Shown here one piece after another: positions 54,152 to 63,196 of a DNA stretch of 64,000 nucleotides. Position 1 is the stretch's first letter; the number at the start of each line of letters is the position of its first letter. Made by a program: the position numbers and the translations under genes. The notes below the pieces were generated by a model, which ran no database searches, was not told the origin of the DNA, and saw only the letters and a program-made list of their open reading frames with translations. The stretch covers positions 1,612,001 through 1,676,000 of the forward strand of contig NZ_CP058910.1 in the NCBI RefSeq assembly GCF_013415885.1. The letters are read 5' to 3'. The stretch is from Halosimplex rubrum. Lineage in GTDB: Archaea; Halobacteriota; Halobacteria; Halobacteriales; Haloarculaceae.

Positions 54152-55261
54152 ATGGACAGTGACACGCGGCTGACGGTACGGGACCTGGAGAAGGGGTTCG
54201 GTAGCGAGTTCCACCTCTCGGGGGTCGACGTGACGGTCGGCGCCGACGAGATCGTCGCCCTGCTCGGCCCGAGCGGCTGCGGCAAGACGACGGTCCTCCG
54301 GTGCGTCGCCGGCGTCGAGACGCCCGACGGCGGCGAGATCGCCATCGACGGCGAGCCCGTCTTCGACGGCGACACCTCGCTGCCGCCGGAGCGACGCGAC
54401 CTGGGGATGGTCTACCAGAACTACGCGATCTGGCCCCACAAGACCGTCCACGAGAACGTCGTCTTCCCGCTCGAACACGCGACGGACGTACCGAGCGGGG
54501 AGTACGACGAGCGAGTCGCGGAGGTGCTCGAACTGATGGAGATCCCGGAGCTCGCGGAGTCGCCGGCGACCGACCTCAGCGGCGGCCAGAAACAGCGGAC
54601 GGCGCTCGCCCGGGCCATCGTCCACGACCCCGGACTGCTACTGCTGGACGAGCCGCTGAGCAACCTCGACAAGGAGCTTCGCAAGCACATGCGCTACGAG
54701 CTCCAGCGGCTGCAACACGAACTCGGGCTCAGCGTGCTGTACGTGACCCACGACCAGCAGGAGGCGTTCTACCTCGCCGACCGGGTGCTCGTGATGAACG
54801 ACGGGGACGTCGTCGAGCGCGGCGAGCCCGAGGCGCTGTACCGGCGGCCCGAGTCACCGTTCACCCGGCAGTTCGTCGGCGTCCGCAACCGCTTCACCGG
54901 GACGACCGAACCGAGCGGCGACGGCGACCGGGTCGTCCGGACCCCGTTCGTCGACTTCCCGCTCGGCAACGTCGATTACGTCGAAAACGGCGGTGAGACG
55001 GACGACGTGGAGTGTTTCCTCCGGCCTGACGACGTCCAGATCGGCCAGTTCGCCGGCGAGGTCGACGGGCGCATCGAGCTGTCGGGGACGGTCGTCGCCG
55101 AGGGCATCATCGGCGACCGGTACGAACTGACGGTCCGGATCGACGACACCGACGCGACGCTGGTCGTCCACACCGACAGCTACCGGCAGTTCGACCGCGG
55201 CGACGGGATCAACCTCCAGTTCCAGCCCAAGGCCCTGCAGGTCTACGAGGCCGAGACCTGA
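54152..55261 (+). CDS. ABC-transporter ATP-binding protein (PotA/FbpC type)
   Basis: A 369-residue protein. Walker A is GPSGCGKTT (~41), the Q-loop YQNYAIWPHKT, the ABC signature LSGGQKQRTALARAI (~147), Walker B LLLLDEPLSNLDK (~165) and the switch His VTHDQQEAFYLAD (~198). A C-terminal TOBE-like regulatory domain (~240-369) follows. It drives the importer encoded just upstream. All catalytic motifs are intact. Confidence 0.93.
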   Translation: MDSDTRLTVRDLEKGFGSEFHLSGVDVTVGADEIVALLGPSGCGKTTVLRCVAGVETPDGGEIAIDGEPVFDGDTSLPPERRDLGMVYQNYAIWPHKTVHENVVFPLEHATDVPSGEYDERVAEVLELMEIPELAESPATDLSGGQKQRTALARAIVHDPGLLLLDEPLSNLDKELRKHMRYELQRLQHELGLSVLYVTHDQQEAFYLADRVLVMNDGDVVERGEPEALYRRPESPFTRQFVGVRNRFTGTTEPSGDGDRVVRTPFVDFPLGNVDYVENGGETDDVECFLRPDDVQIGQFAGEVDGRIELSGTVVAEGIIGDRYELTVRIDDTDATLVVHTDSYRQFDRGDGINLQFQPKALQVYEAET

Positions 55262-55319
55262 CCGGCGCCGTCCGGTCGCGACCGCGCTCGTCCGGGTTCG
55301 ACAGCACCGCCCCTCCGTT

Positions 55320-56318
55320 TCAGGTCCGCGCGACCGAGCAGTCGACGAACAGCTCGTCGAGGTCGTACCGGTCGGGGATCAGTCCCTGGTTCTCGGCGTA
55401 CGTCTGGAACTTCTCCAGCTCGGGGACGGTGCGGTCGGTCAGGCCGTACTCCCAGGCGTCCTCGCCGAGGATCCGGTCCTGTTCGACGAGGTGGAGGTGC
55501 CCCCAGGTGTTGGTCGTGTGGGTGCTGGGGCTCAGGTTGGCTTCGAGGGCGTCGTCGCGGGCCTCGCGGAAGGCGTCGAACAGCGAGACGGCGAGCCACG
55601 GGTGGGCCTCCAGCAGTTCGTCGCGGACGGCGACGGTGTGCATGATCGGGTGGATCCCCGTGTCGCGGTAGTACTCGCGTTCGGTCTCGACGGGGTCGTC
55701 GAACATGAGCGCGGCGTCGTCGGACTCGACGACGCTGTGGAACATTGCGTTGGCGGGCTCCATGGCGGCGACCAGCTCGCCGTCGAAGAACATCGCCCGC
55801 AGGTCGTCGGGGTCGACCATCGCCTCGCCGCCCTGCTCGCCCGGCACCGTGCGGATGTCGAAGCGGTCGGGGATGTCGACCGGCACGTCGTCGCCCTTGC
55901 GGCGGAACCAGGTCACCTCCGAGAGGTCGAGCCCGTAGCGCTCGCGGGCGATGCCGCGCATCCACACGTCCCGCGTCGTCTGCCAGGACTGGATCCCGAC
56001 CCGCTCGCCGGCCAGGTCCGACGGGTCGTCGATCCCGGCGTCGGTCCGACGGTAGCAGAACGACTGGGGGAACTTCTTGCACGGGAAGACCGGGATCGCG
56101 GTGAAGGGATACTCCTCGGGCCGTTCGTGCGAGGAGAGGTACGACGCCAGCGACACCTCGCACACGTCGAAGTCGCCGCGCTCGAAGAAGCGGCGGTGGC
56201 GTCGCGGGGGGTACTCGGCCACGACGGTCGCGTCGACGCCGTCGGGTTCGACCGCACCCGTCAGCAGCGACCGCGTCAGGTCGCGGGTCCAGCAGGCGAT
56301 CGACAGGTCCAGTGCCAT
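55320..56318 (-). CDS. Cytoplasmic binding-protein-fold protein, dihydroxyphthalate-decarboxylase-like
   Basis: A 332-residue protein starting MALDLSIACWTRDLTRSLLT. It has the two-lobed periplasmic-binding fold of the 4,5-dihydroxyphthalate decarboxylase group (VCEVSLASYLSSH, AGERVGIQSWQTTRDVWMRG, IHPIMHTVAVRDELL) but no signal peptide, so it acts in the cytoplasm. It is a paralogue of the protein at 60624. Together with the molybdenum hydroxylase genes it could handle an aromatic acid; the substrate is unknown. Confidence 0.8.
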   Translation of the reverse strand: MALDLSIACWTRDLTRSLLTGAVEPDGVDATVVAEYPPRRHRRFFERGDFDVCEVSLASYLSSHERPEEYPFTAIPVFPCKKFPQSFCYRRTDAGIDDPSDLAGERVGIQSWQTTRDVWMRGIARERYGLDLSEVTWFRRKGDDVPVDIPDRFDIRTVPGEQGGEAMVDPDDLRAMFFDGELVAAMEPANAMFHSVVESDDAALMFDDPVETEREYYRDTGIHPIMHTVAVRDELLEAHPWLAVSLFDAFREARDDALEANLSPSTHTTNTWGHLHLVEQDRILGEDAWEYGLTDRTVPELEKFQTYAENQGLIPDRYDLDELFVDCSVART

Positions 56319-56415
56319 ACCCGAACCGTCGCGCGTCGCGGCCGTAAGCCCGGCCGAACGGCCCATCCAGCGGGACGCGACGCAACGCTTAACGGGGCGA
56401 ATCCGCGACTGCGCG

Positions 56416-56886
56416 TCACTCCGCGTCGCCGCGCCGCTCGGCGACCGCCGCGACGGCGTCGATGATCTTCTCGTAGCCGGTGCAGCGACAGACGTTGCCC
56501 GACAGGGCCGACCGGAGCGCCTCGCGGTCGGCGTCGGGGTCGTCGTCGAGGTGGGCGAGCGCCGACAGCACGAACCCCGGGGTGCAGTAGCCACACTGCA
56601 GGGCGCTGTGTTCCTCGAAGGCGTCCTGCACCTCGCGGCCGAGGCTCCCGGTGGCGATGCCCTCGACGGTGGTGACCGATCGGCCGTCGACCTTCGCGGC
56701 CATGACCAGACAGGCCTTCACGGCGTCGCCGTCGAGCAGGACGGTGCAGGCGCCACAGCGGCCGCCGTCGCAGCCGGCCTTGACGCTCCGGGCGTCGCAG
56801 TCCTCGCGGAGCAGTTCCCGCAGCGAGCGGTCGGGCGGCGTCTCGACGGTCCGCTCCTCGCCGTCGAGTTCGAAGGCGACTCTCAT
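56416..56886 (-). CDS. Molybdenum hydroxylase, [2Fe-2S] small subunit
   Basis: A 156-residue protein. All eight Cys of the xanthine-oxidase-type iron-sulphur subunit are present: CDGGRCGACTVLLDG with a preceding and a later Cys (~39-61) for the plant-type cluster, and CGYC (~98) plus CRC (~133) for the second cluster. It passes electrons from the molybdenum centre to FAD. It is the last gene of the hydroxylase group, overlapping the FAD subunit gene by 4 nt. Confidence 0.95.
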   Translation of the reverse strand: MRVAFELDGEERTVETPPDRSLRELLREDCDARSVKAGCDGGRCGACTVLLDGDAVKACLVMAAKVDGRSVTTVEGIATGSLGREVQDAFEEHSALQCGYCTPGFVLSALAHLDDDPDADREALRSALSGNVCRCTGYEKIIDAVAAVAERRGDAE

Positions 56887-57779
56887 GGCGACCCTCCCGC
56901 CCGGCCGATGGCGCTCAGCAGACTCCGCTCGGTGAGCGTCGCGACCAGCCGGCGTTTGTACGCGGGCGACCCCGCCTCGTCGTCGATGGGGTCGATGTCC
57001 GCGGGCGCTCGCTCGCTCGCGGCTGCGACGGCCTCGGCGCTCGCCGCCTCGCCGGTCAGGTCGCCCTCCACCGCGTGCGCGCGGACGGGCGTGTCCGCGA
57101 CGGCCGAGCAGGCGACGCGAGCGGTCTCGACGGCACCGTCGACGAGGGTCACGACCGCGGCGACGCCGGCGGTCGCCCGGCCCGATCCGGCGGCGGCGTG
57201 GCGTTCGTAGGCCGAGCCCGACCGCTCGGGATCGGGACGGTCGAACGTCACGTCGGTCACCAGTTCGCCCTCGTGGCGATCCGTTCGGAGGTGGCCGATC
57301 AGGAACTCGCTCAGGGGGACGCGCCGGCGGCCGTCCGGGCCCGCCAGTCCCACGTCGGCGTCCAGTGCGCGGAGCGGCGCGAGCAGGTCGAACGTCGGAT
57401 CGCCGTGGGCGACGGCCCCGCCGACGGTCCCGAGGGTCCTGACCTGCCGGTCGGCGACGACGGCGCAGGCCTCGCCCAGCGCGGCGACGCGGTCGGCCAG
57501 GCCGTGGTCGGCCAGTTCGGCGTAGGTCGTCGTCGCGCCGACGGTCGCGCGGCCATCCTCGACCGTGACGCCGGACAGCCCCGGGACCGCGCTCACGTCG
57601 ACGAACGCGTCGGCGTCGACCAGCCCCTGCCGGACGAGGGGCAGCAGCGTCTGGCCGCCGGCGACGATTCGCACCCGGCCGTCGGCGTCGCGCAGTCGCC
57701 GACAGGCGGCCTCGACCGTCTCCGGGCGGTAGTAGTCGGCCTCCGAGCGCCCGGTCGCGTCGGCGGTCCCGTCAGTCAT
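56883..57779 (-). CDS. Molybdenum hydroxylase, FAD-binding medium subunit
   Basis: A 298-residue protein. The FAD-binding motif VAGGQTLLPLVRQGLVDADA (~40) and the TLGTVGGAVAHGDP motif (~117) are typical of CoxM/xanthine dehydrogenase medium subunits. The C-terminal part (~185-295) is the CO-dehydrogenase flavoprotein C domain. The ATG at 57779 follows the overlap with the large-subunit gene (8 nt), so subunits are made in fixed ratio. Confidence 0.93.
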   Translation of the reverse strand: MTDGTADATGRSEADYYRPETVEAACRRLRDADGRVRIVAGGQTLLPLVRQGLVDADAFVDVSAVPGLSGVTVEDGRATVGATTTYAELADHGLADRVAALGEACAVVADRQVRTLGTVGGAVAHGDPTFDLLAPLRALDADVGLAGPDGRRRVPLSEFLIGHLRTDRHEGELVTDVTFDRPDPERSGSAYERHAAAGSGRATAGVAAVVTLVDGAVETARVACSAVADTPVRAHAVEGDLTGEAASAEAVAAASERAPADIDPIDDEAGSPAYKRRLVATLTERSLLSAIGRAGGSP

Positions 57780-60084
57780 CGCTCTCACTCCCGTCGAGCG
57801 CGAACAGCACGTCCTCGTCGCGGACGGGCGCCGCGGTGAACCGCTCGCCGACGGCGTCACGGACCGCGCTCGTGACCGCGGGCGCGACGGGCGTGATCGA
57901 CGGCGTCCCGACGCCCTTCGCGCCGTACGGACCGGATTCCTCCGCGGACTCGACGATCTCACAGGCCAGCCGGTCGGGCATCTCGGCGGGCGAACTCACG
58001 GGGTAGTCGGCCAGTGTCGCGTTGGTCGGCACGCCCCCCTCCAGCTGAACCTCGGAAGTGAGCGCGAACTCGATCCCGTGGCCGACGGCGCCCTCGATCT
58101 GGCCCTCGACGAGCGTCGGGTTGATCGCGTAGCCAACGTCCTGGGCGGCGACGTAGGCGGTCACGTCGACCGCGCCGGTCCCGGTGTCGACGGCGACCTC
58201 GGCGAAGTGGACGCCGTAGGCCAGCGGCGCCCGCTCGGTCTCGGCGCGACCCGTGACCGCGAGGGGGTCGTCGACGAGCGCGCCGACCGAGATAGCGCTC
58301 CCGTCGGGCGACTCGACGCGGCCCTCCCGGACCGCCAGGTCCTCGGGCGGTGCGTCGAGGTGGTCGGCCGCGCGAGCGCGCAGTCGGTCGCACAGGTCGT
58401 CGGCGCCGTCGCGGATCGCCGCGCCGACGAGGTACGTCGTCCGGTTGGCGACCGAGCCGTACTTGTCGTCGACCGCGTCGTCGGGGTCGTAGCCCTGGAC
58501 TGTCACCCGGTCGAGCGCCAGTCCGGTGGCCTCGGCGGCGATCTGGGCGAGCGCGGTCGCGGCGCCCTGGCCCACGTCGATGGCGCCCGTGCGGACGGCC
58601 AGCGAACCGTCGGGCGCGAGGGTCAGGCGCGCCCCGGCGTAGTCGTCGTTGTTCCCGGCGGCGGGCGTCGTGATCTGCCCGCCCGCGGCGACGCCCCGGC
58701 CGTAGACGGTGTCGTCGGATCGCTCGCTCTCGGGGCCGTCCCGGTCGTCGCCGCCGGCGTCGGGGCTCGCTCGCAGCTCCTCGAACCGCGCCCGACCGCG
58801 GTCGAGGCACTCGCGGAGGCCGCAACTGCTCACCGGCGCGTCGGCGTGGGGCCGTTCGTCGCCCTCGGCGACCCAGTTGCGCCGGCGGACGGCGACGGGG
58901 TCGAACCCGGCCCGGCGGGCGAGTTCGTCGAGGTGGGACTCCAGCGCCCAGGTGATCTGCGTGACGCCGATACCGCGGTACTCGCCGGCTGGCGGGTTGT
59001 TAGTGAACGCCGAGACGCCCTCGAAGCGGTAGTTCTCGACGGCGTAGGTGTCGAGCGGCCGGCCGCGGCAGGCGCTCAGGACGACGTGGCCGACGCCGTT
59101 GGGGTACGGGCCGGTGTCGGCGACGGCGTCGACCGACAGGGCGGTGAGGCGGCCGTCGTCGGTCGCCCCCGCTTTCAGGTCGAGGTGGGTCGCGTGGCGT
59201 GACTCGGCGGCCGAGAACTCCGTCTCGCGGTCGAATTCGAGTCGGACGGACCGTCCGGCTTCCCGGGCCAGCGCGGCCGCGACCGGTTCGAGAGTGAGCT
59301 TCGTCAGCGACCGCCCGCCGAAGCTCGACCCCGCGGTCGGGGGACGTTTGACCTCGACTTCGACTTCGGCCTCGCCCTCGGGGTCGTCGAACAGCCGTTC
59401 GAGCGTCTTCTCGGCGTGGCCGCGGTTGCCGAGCGTCGCGGTCACGCGGAGCGTCTCCCCGGACCACTCGGCGACCGCGCAGTGCCGGTCGAGGTTGCAG
59501 TGGGTGACCCGCGGCGTCCGGTAGCTCGCCTCGTGGACGTGGTCGGCGGCGGCGAACGCGGCGTCGGGATCGCCCACTTCGAGGGCGTGGTAGTCGTCGA
59601 CGTTGCGGACGTACTCGGGGTTGTCTACCCGGAGGGGGTGGCGGTCGGGCTGGCCGAACGCCGGGTCGGCCTGCACGACGGGGGCGCCCGAACGGACGCT
59701 CTCGCGGGGGTCGTGGACCGACGCCAGCGGGTCGAGGTCGTACTCGATGGCCTCCACCGCCGCGTCTGCGGCCGCGGGGGTCTCAGCGGCGACGGCGGCG
59801 ATAGCGTCCCCGTAGTGGCGGACGCGGTCGTCGAACCCGCCCGGCAGGTCCCAGCGGGGGACCACGGCGGCCACGTCGTCCATCGCGGCGGCCGCGTCGC
59901 CGTCGAACCCCACGATTTCGGCGTGAGGGACCGGCGACCGGACGACGCCCCCGACGAGCGCGTCGGGGTGGTCCACGTCGGTCGCGTAGCGGGCCCGGCC
60001 GCGGACCTTCGCCCGGGCGTCCTTGCGCGTGGCCGACGACCCGACGGCGGACTTCGGGTCGGGGCCGGAGTGCCCGGGCGTCAC
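57772..60084 (-). CDS. Molybdenum hydroxylase large subunit, catalytic Glu replaced by Thr
   Basis: A 770-residue protein starting with GTG that overlaps the CoxG-like stop (GTGA). The aldehyde-oxidase/xanthine-dehydrogenase fold is clear: GSSFGGRSLTKL (~270), AGEYRGIGVTQ (~365), GAIDVGQGAATALAQIAAE (~480), GPYGAKGVGTPSITP (~725). In active family members the last motif reads GVGE, whose Glu is the base; here it is GVGT. The FGG motif is followed by Arg, not Lys. The enzyme may use another base, or have changed function. Substrate unknown. Confidence 0.9.
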   Translation of the reverse strand: MTPGHSGPDPKSAVGSSATRKDARAKVRGRARYATDVDHPDALVGGVVRSPVPHAEIVGFDGDAAAAMDDVAAVVPRWDLPGGFDDRVRHYGDAIAAVAAETPAAADAAVEAIEYDLDPLASVHDPRESVRSGAPVVQADPAFGQPDRHPLRVDNPEYVRNVDDYHALEVGDPDAAFAAADHVHEASYRTPRVTHCNLDRHCAVAEWSGETLRVTATLGNRGHAEKTLERLFDDPEGEAEVEVEVKRPPTAGSSFGGRSLTKLTLEPVAAALAREAGRSVRLEFDRETEFSAAESRHATHLDLKAGATDDGRLTALSVDAVADTGPYPNGVGHVVLSACRGRPLDTYAVENYRFEGVSAFTNNPPAGEYRGIGVTQITWALESHLDELARRAGFDPVAVRRRNWVAEGDERPHADAPVSSCGLRECLDRGRARFEELRASPDAGGDDRDGPESERSDDTVYGRGVAAGGQITTPAAGNNDDYAGARLTLAPDGSLAVRTGAIDVGQGAATALAQIAAEATGLALDRVTVQGYDPDDAVDDKYGSVANRTTYLVGAAIRDGADDLCDRLRARAADHLDAPPEDLAVREGRVESPDGSAISVGALVDDPLAVTGRAETERAPLAYGVHFAEVAVDTGTGAVDVTAYVAAQDVGYAINPTLVEGQIEGAVGHGIEFALTSEVQLEGGVPTNATLADYPVSSPAEMPDRLACEIVESAEESGPYGAKGVGTPSITPVAPAVTSAVRDAVGERFTAAPVRDEDVLFALDGSESDD

Positions 60085-60530
60085 GCGCGGGCCTCCACGC
60101 GGTCGACGAGGTTCTCGAAGTACGTCTCGACGTTGGCGCGGACCTGCCGGCGGAGCACCCGCGACCCCATCGTCGCCAATCGGCCGGTGAAGGTCACGTC
60201 TACGTCGTACGCCAACTCGGTCGCCGCGCCCTCGTCGGTCAGCGTCACCGTCACGTCGGCGTCCATGCGGCTCCCGGTTCGGGAGTCCGTCCCGACGCCG
60301 GTGAAGCGGAGCCACTCCGGGCGGTCGCGCTCCTCGATCCGGACTTCGCCGTCGAGCGCCACGTCGATCCCGGTGATCCGCTGGCGGATCGCCCCCTCGT
60401 AGCGGTCCTCGGAGACCCGCGCGATCTCCTCGGCGCCCATGACGCACGTGGTCAACACGGCCGGGTCGGTGATCAGGTCCCAGGCCGCCGACCGCTCGAC
60501 CGGGACCGTCTCGGTTCCCTCGAACTCCAT
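60081..60530 (-). CDS. CoxG-like (SRPBCC) protein
   Basis: A 149-residue protein with the START/SRPBCC fold (VPVERSAAWDLITDPAVLTT, then CVMGAEEIARVSEDRYEGAI) and a C-terminal VRANVETYFENLVDRV helix. It overlaps the large-subunit gene by 4 nt, so it is made together with the enzyme and is likely needed for its maturation or membrane contact. It lacks the acidic extension of the paralogue at 50094. Confidence 0.9.
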   Translation of the reverse strand: MEFEGTETVPVERSAAWDLITDPAVLTTCVMGAEEIARVSEDRYEGAIRQRITGIDVALDGEVRIEERDRPEWLRFTGVGTDSRTGSRMDADVTVTLTDEGAATELAYDVDVTFTGRLATMGSRVLRRQVRANVETYFENLVDRVEARA

Positions 60531-60623
60531 ACGGAAGCGTCGGTGCGACCGACGTAAACGCGCGACGGGGAATCCCGCCGAGTGGGAGCGCCCGGGTCGG
60601 TCCGGGCGGACTCGAACCCGAGT

Positions 60624-61595
60624 TCAGGCGTAGTAGTCGGTGTCGAGGTGGTCGGTCGCGAACAGCTCGCCCGGATCGTAGCGCTCGGCGGCGACGCCCT
60701 GGTCGTGGGCGTACCCGGCCAGCGTCTCGACGGCGGCGACGTTGTCCTCGGTGAGCCCGTACTCCCAGGGGTCCTCGCCCAGCACCGACCGCTGTTCGTC
60801 GGCGTACACGTCCGCCCACACCAGCGGGAGTTCGCGCGGGCGCTCCAGCGCCGAGAGGCCGATCTCCTTGGCGTGCTGGAAGGCGTCGTACAGCGGCTGG
60901 ACGACCCAGGGGTGCTCGGCGAGCACCTCGTCGCGGACGACGATCGCGTGCATGACCGGGAAGATGCCCGTCTCGCGGTAGTAGCGCTGCTCGACGGCTT
61001 TCGCGTCGTCGAACAGCCGGCGGGCGTTCGCGATCCCGGCGTCGACGGGGTGGAAGATCGCGTCTATCTCGGCGCGTTCGATCATCCCTTCGAGGAGGCC
61101 GATCGTCGACCCCTGGTGGCCGACGTACTCCAGGTCGAACCGCTCGGGCACGTCCACGTCGACGATCTCCGACCCGCCGGCAACCCACTCCACCTCGGCG
61201 AGGTCGAGGCCGTGGCGGTCGGCGAGGGTCCCGCGCTGCCAGATCCCCGTCGTCGTCTGCCAGTTGACGATGCCGACGCGGGCGCCCGCGAGATCCGCGA
61301 CCGAATCGATCCCCGCGCCCTCGCGGACGTACATGTACGCGTGGCGGAACTTGCGGAAGGGGAATATCGGGAGGGCGGTGAACGGAAAGCGGTCGGCGTC
61401 GCGGCGGGTGGCGAGGTAGGTCCCCATCGACAGCTCGCAGGCGTCGAACTCCAGGTCCCGGACCATCCGGGAGAAGCGGACGGGGTTGGGGTAGTTCACC
61501 GCCGAGAGGTCGACCCCCTCGGGCTCGACGCGGCCGTCCCGGAGGGGCTGGGTCCAGGCGTAGGGGTGGACGGCGAGCGAGAGATCCAGCGCCAT
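60624..61595 (-). CDS. Cytoplasmic binding-protein-fold protein, paralogue
   Basis: A 323-residue protein starting MALDLSLAVHPYAWTQPLRD. It is clearly related to the protein at 55320: FDACELSMGTYLATRRD, GARVGIVNWQTTTGIWQRGT, IFPVMHAIVVRDEVL. No signal peptide. Its ATG shares one base with the stop of the Ig-like protein gene (TGATG), so both are on one transcript. The function is as uncertain as that of its paralogue; a decarboxylase of an aromatic acid is a guess from family. Confidence 0.8.
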   Translation of the reverse strand: MALDLSLAVHPYAWTQPLRDGRVEPEGVDLSAVNYPNPVRFSRMVRDLEFDACELSMGTYLATRRDADRFPFTALPIFPFRKFRHAYMYVREGAGIDSVADLAGARVGIVNWQTTTGIWQRGTLADRHGLDLAEVEWVAGGSEIVDVDVPERFDLEYVGHQGSTIGLLEGMIERAEIDAIFHPVDAGIANARRLFDDAKAVEQRYYRETGIFPVMHAIVVRDEVLAEHPWVVQPLYDAFQHAKEIGLSALERPRELPLVWADVYADEQRSVLGEDPWEYGLTEDNVAAVETLAGYAHDQGVAAERYDPGELFATDHLDTDYYA

Positions 61596-63040
61596 CACTC
61601 GGTGACCTCGAAGGCCATGTGCAGCGCCGGCAGCGGCCGGACGGGGTGGTTGTCGAGATACGAGAGGTGCGGGCGGACTTCGAACACGGGTTTCTCCTCC
61701 TGCATGTCGAAGAGGCTGGGATAGACGTCGAGGAAGTGCCAGCCGGGCTCGCCGGCCGCCCGGAGCCGCGCGTGGACGGTGCCCTCCTTGTCGTCGCCGG
61801 CGGTGCCACAGACGTAGCCCAGCGGCGTGTTGTCGTAGACGAAGAAGGGGGCGTTCTCGTAGATGGTCCAGCCGATCCCCGACAGCTCGATGTCGATCTC
61901 CGTCCCGACGGGGCCGCGGACGGGCGCGAACGTCTCGATGGAGGGCTGCATCATGAACCCGGTCACGGCGACCTCGCGGCCGTCGACGGCGGCGGTGATC
62001 GGGCGGGTCGACCCCTCGGCGCGGGGGATCGCGATCTCCGTCTGGAAGCCGCCCTCCGAATCGGTTTCGACCGTCGGGAGCACGTCCGGCTTGGGCTCGG
62101 GAGTGATCGGGATCCCCTTGACGCGGTGGCCCTCGTGGCGGTACCAGATCAACTCGACCTCGGTCTCGGCGGGGAAGTTCCGGCCGGTGAGTACGGCGGT
62201 CGTCCCGGCCTGGCCCGAGGGGGGCGAGATCTCCAGTTCGGCCTCGGTGTCGGCGTCGATCTCGGGGTAGTGGACGCTCATCGGCTGCTCGTCGAGCAGC
62301 GGGTCGACCCAGGCGGTCCGGGGGTCGTCGTCGGGCTCGGTCACCTCGACGGTCCAGACCGACTGGCGGCCGCCCGCGACCGGGCCGTACGGCGACTGGG
62401 TGTTGTTCTGGAGGTAGGGGACCCCCTTGTAGTTGCGCCACACCTGGATGACGTGTTCGCCGGGCGGGCCGACCGCGCGGATCTCGGCGGTCGCGGTCCC
62501 GCGGTTCATCACGCCGGTCACGAACCCGACGTTGCCGTTGTCCCAGGAGATCTGGTAGTTGTTCGTGACGACGTTCGGGCCGATCCCGTAGCCGGTGATA
62601 GTAAAGGCCTCGCCCAGCGGCGCCTCGGTGCGGTCGATCTCGAAGTGGGGCGTGACCGAGAACTCGTCGCGCGCGAGGACGTTCCCGTCGCCGTTCTGGA
62701 CCTGGATCCGGTGGGCGCCGCCGTAGTCTCTCGGGATCGTCCAGTCCTCGTCGAAGGCGCCGTCGGCGTCGGTCCTGACGGTCGCGATGCGGTCGGTCCG
62801 GGGCTGGTACTGCGGGCCGACGACCTCGTTGCCCTCCAGGACGCCCCACCGACCTTCCGTCGAGTTCCACAGCAGCTCGTACTCCTCGTCGGCCGGGAAG
62901 TTACGGCCCTTCAAGGTGATCTCGTCGCCGACGTACCCCTCCTGGTCGCTCAGCACCAGCGTGCCGTCCGAGCCGCTGCCGCGACGGTGGCGCTGGAGCG
63001 TCTCCTTCAGGTCGCTGGACACTCCGGATTCGTCGTCCAT
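61595..63040 (-). CDS. Large Ig/IPT-like beta-domain protein without signal peptide
   Basis: A 481-residue protein from the ATG at 63040. It contains at least four Ig-fold/IPT-TIG-like units (EGYVGDEITLKGRNFPADEE, EAPLGEAFTITGYGIG, SGQAGTTAVLTGRNFPAETE, RGPVGTEIDIELSGIGW). Such units are normally extracellular, but there is no signal peptide or membrane anchor. Either export is unusual or the protein works inside with the adjacent enzymes. It heads the cluster that ends with the iron-sulphur subunit. Confidence 0.75.
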   Translation of the reverse strand: MDDESGVSSDLKETLQRHRRGSGSDGTLVLSDQEGYVGDEITLKGRNFPADEEYELLWNSTEGRWGVLEGNEVVGPQYQPRTDRIATVRTDADGAFDEDWTIPRDYGGAHRIQVQNGDGNVLARDEFSVTPHFEIDRTEAPLGEAFTITGYGIGPNVVTNNYQISWDNGNVGFVTGVMNRGTATAEIRAVGPPGEHVIQVWRNYKGVPYLQNNTQSPYGPVAGGRQSVWTVEVTEPDDDPRTAWVDPLLDEQPMSVHYPEIDADTEAELEISPPSGQAGTTAVLTGRNFPAETEVELIWYRHEGHRVKGIPITPEPKPDVLPTVETDSEGGFQTEIAIPRAEGSTRPITAAVDGREVAVTGFMMQPSIETFAPVRGPVGTEIDIELSGIGWTIYENAPFFVYDNTPLGYVCGTAGDDKEGTVHARLRAAGEPGWHFLDVYPSLFDMQEEKPVFEVRPHLSYLDNHPVRPLPALHMAFEVTE

Positions 63041-63196
63041 GTCTGTCCGTTCGCGGCTCCCTCGAATACGTCTGTGCCGGCTTCCACACTGGCGGTGGAC
63101 ACGGCAAGAGTTAAGGGGTGAATCGACCACGGCTCGCGGTCGGCGGTGTCGAAACGAGAAAGCGGTCGGCCGTCGGTGCCGGCCGACGGGCACGAG

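Noticed and set aside
60085..61809. Upstream extension of the hydroxylase large-subunit frame
   Set aside because: It overlaps two genes in other frames; the GTG at 60084 overlapping the CoxG stop is the natural start.
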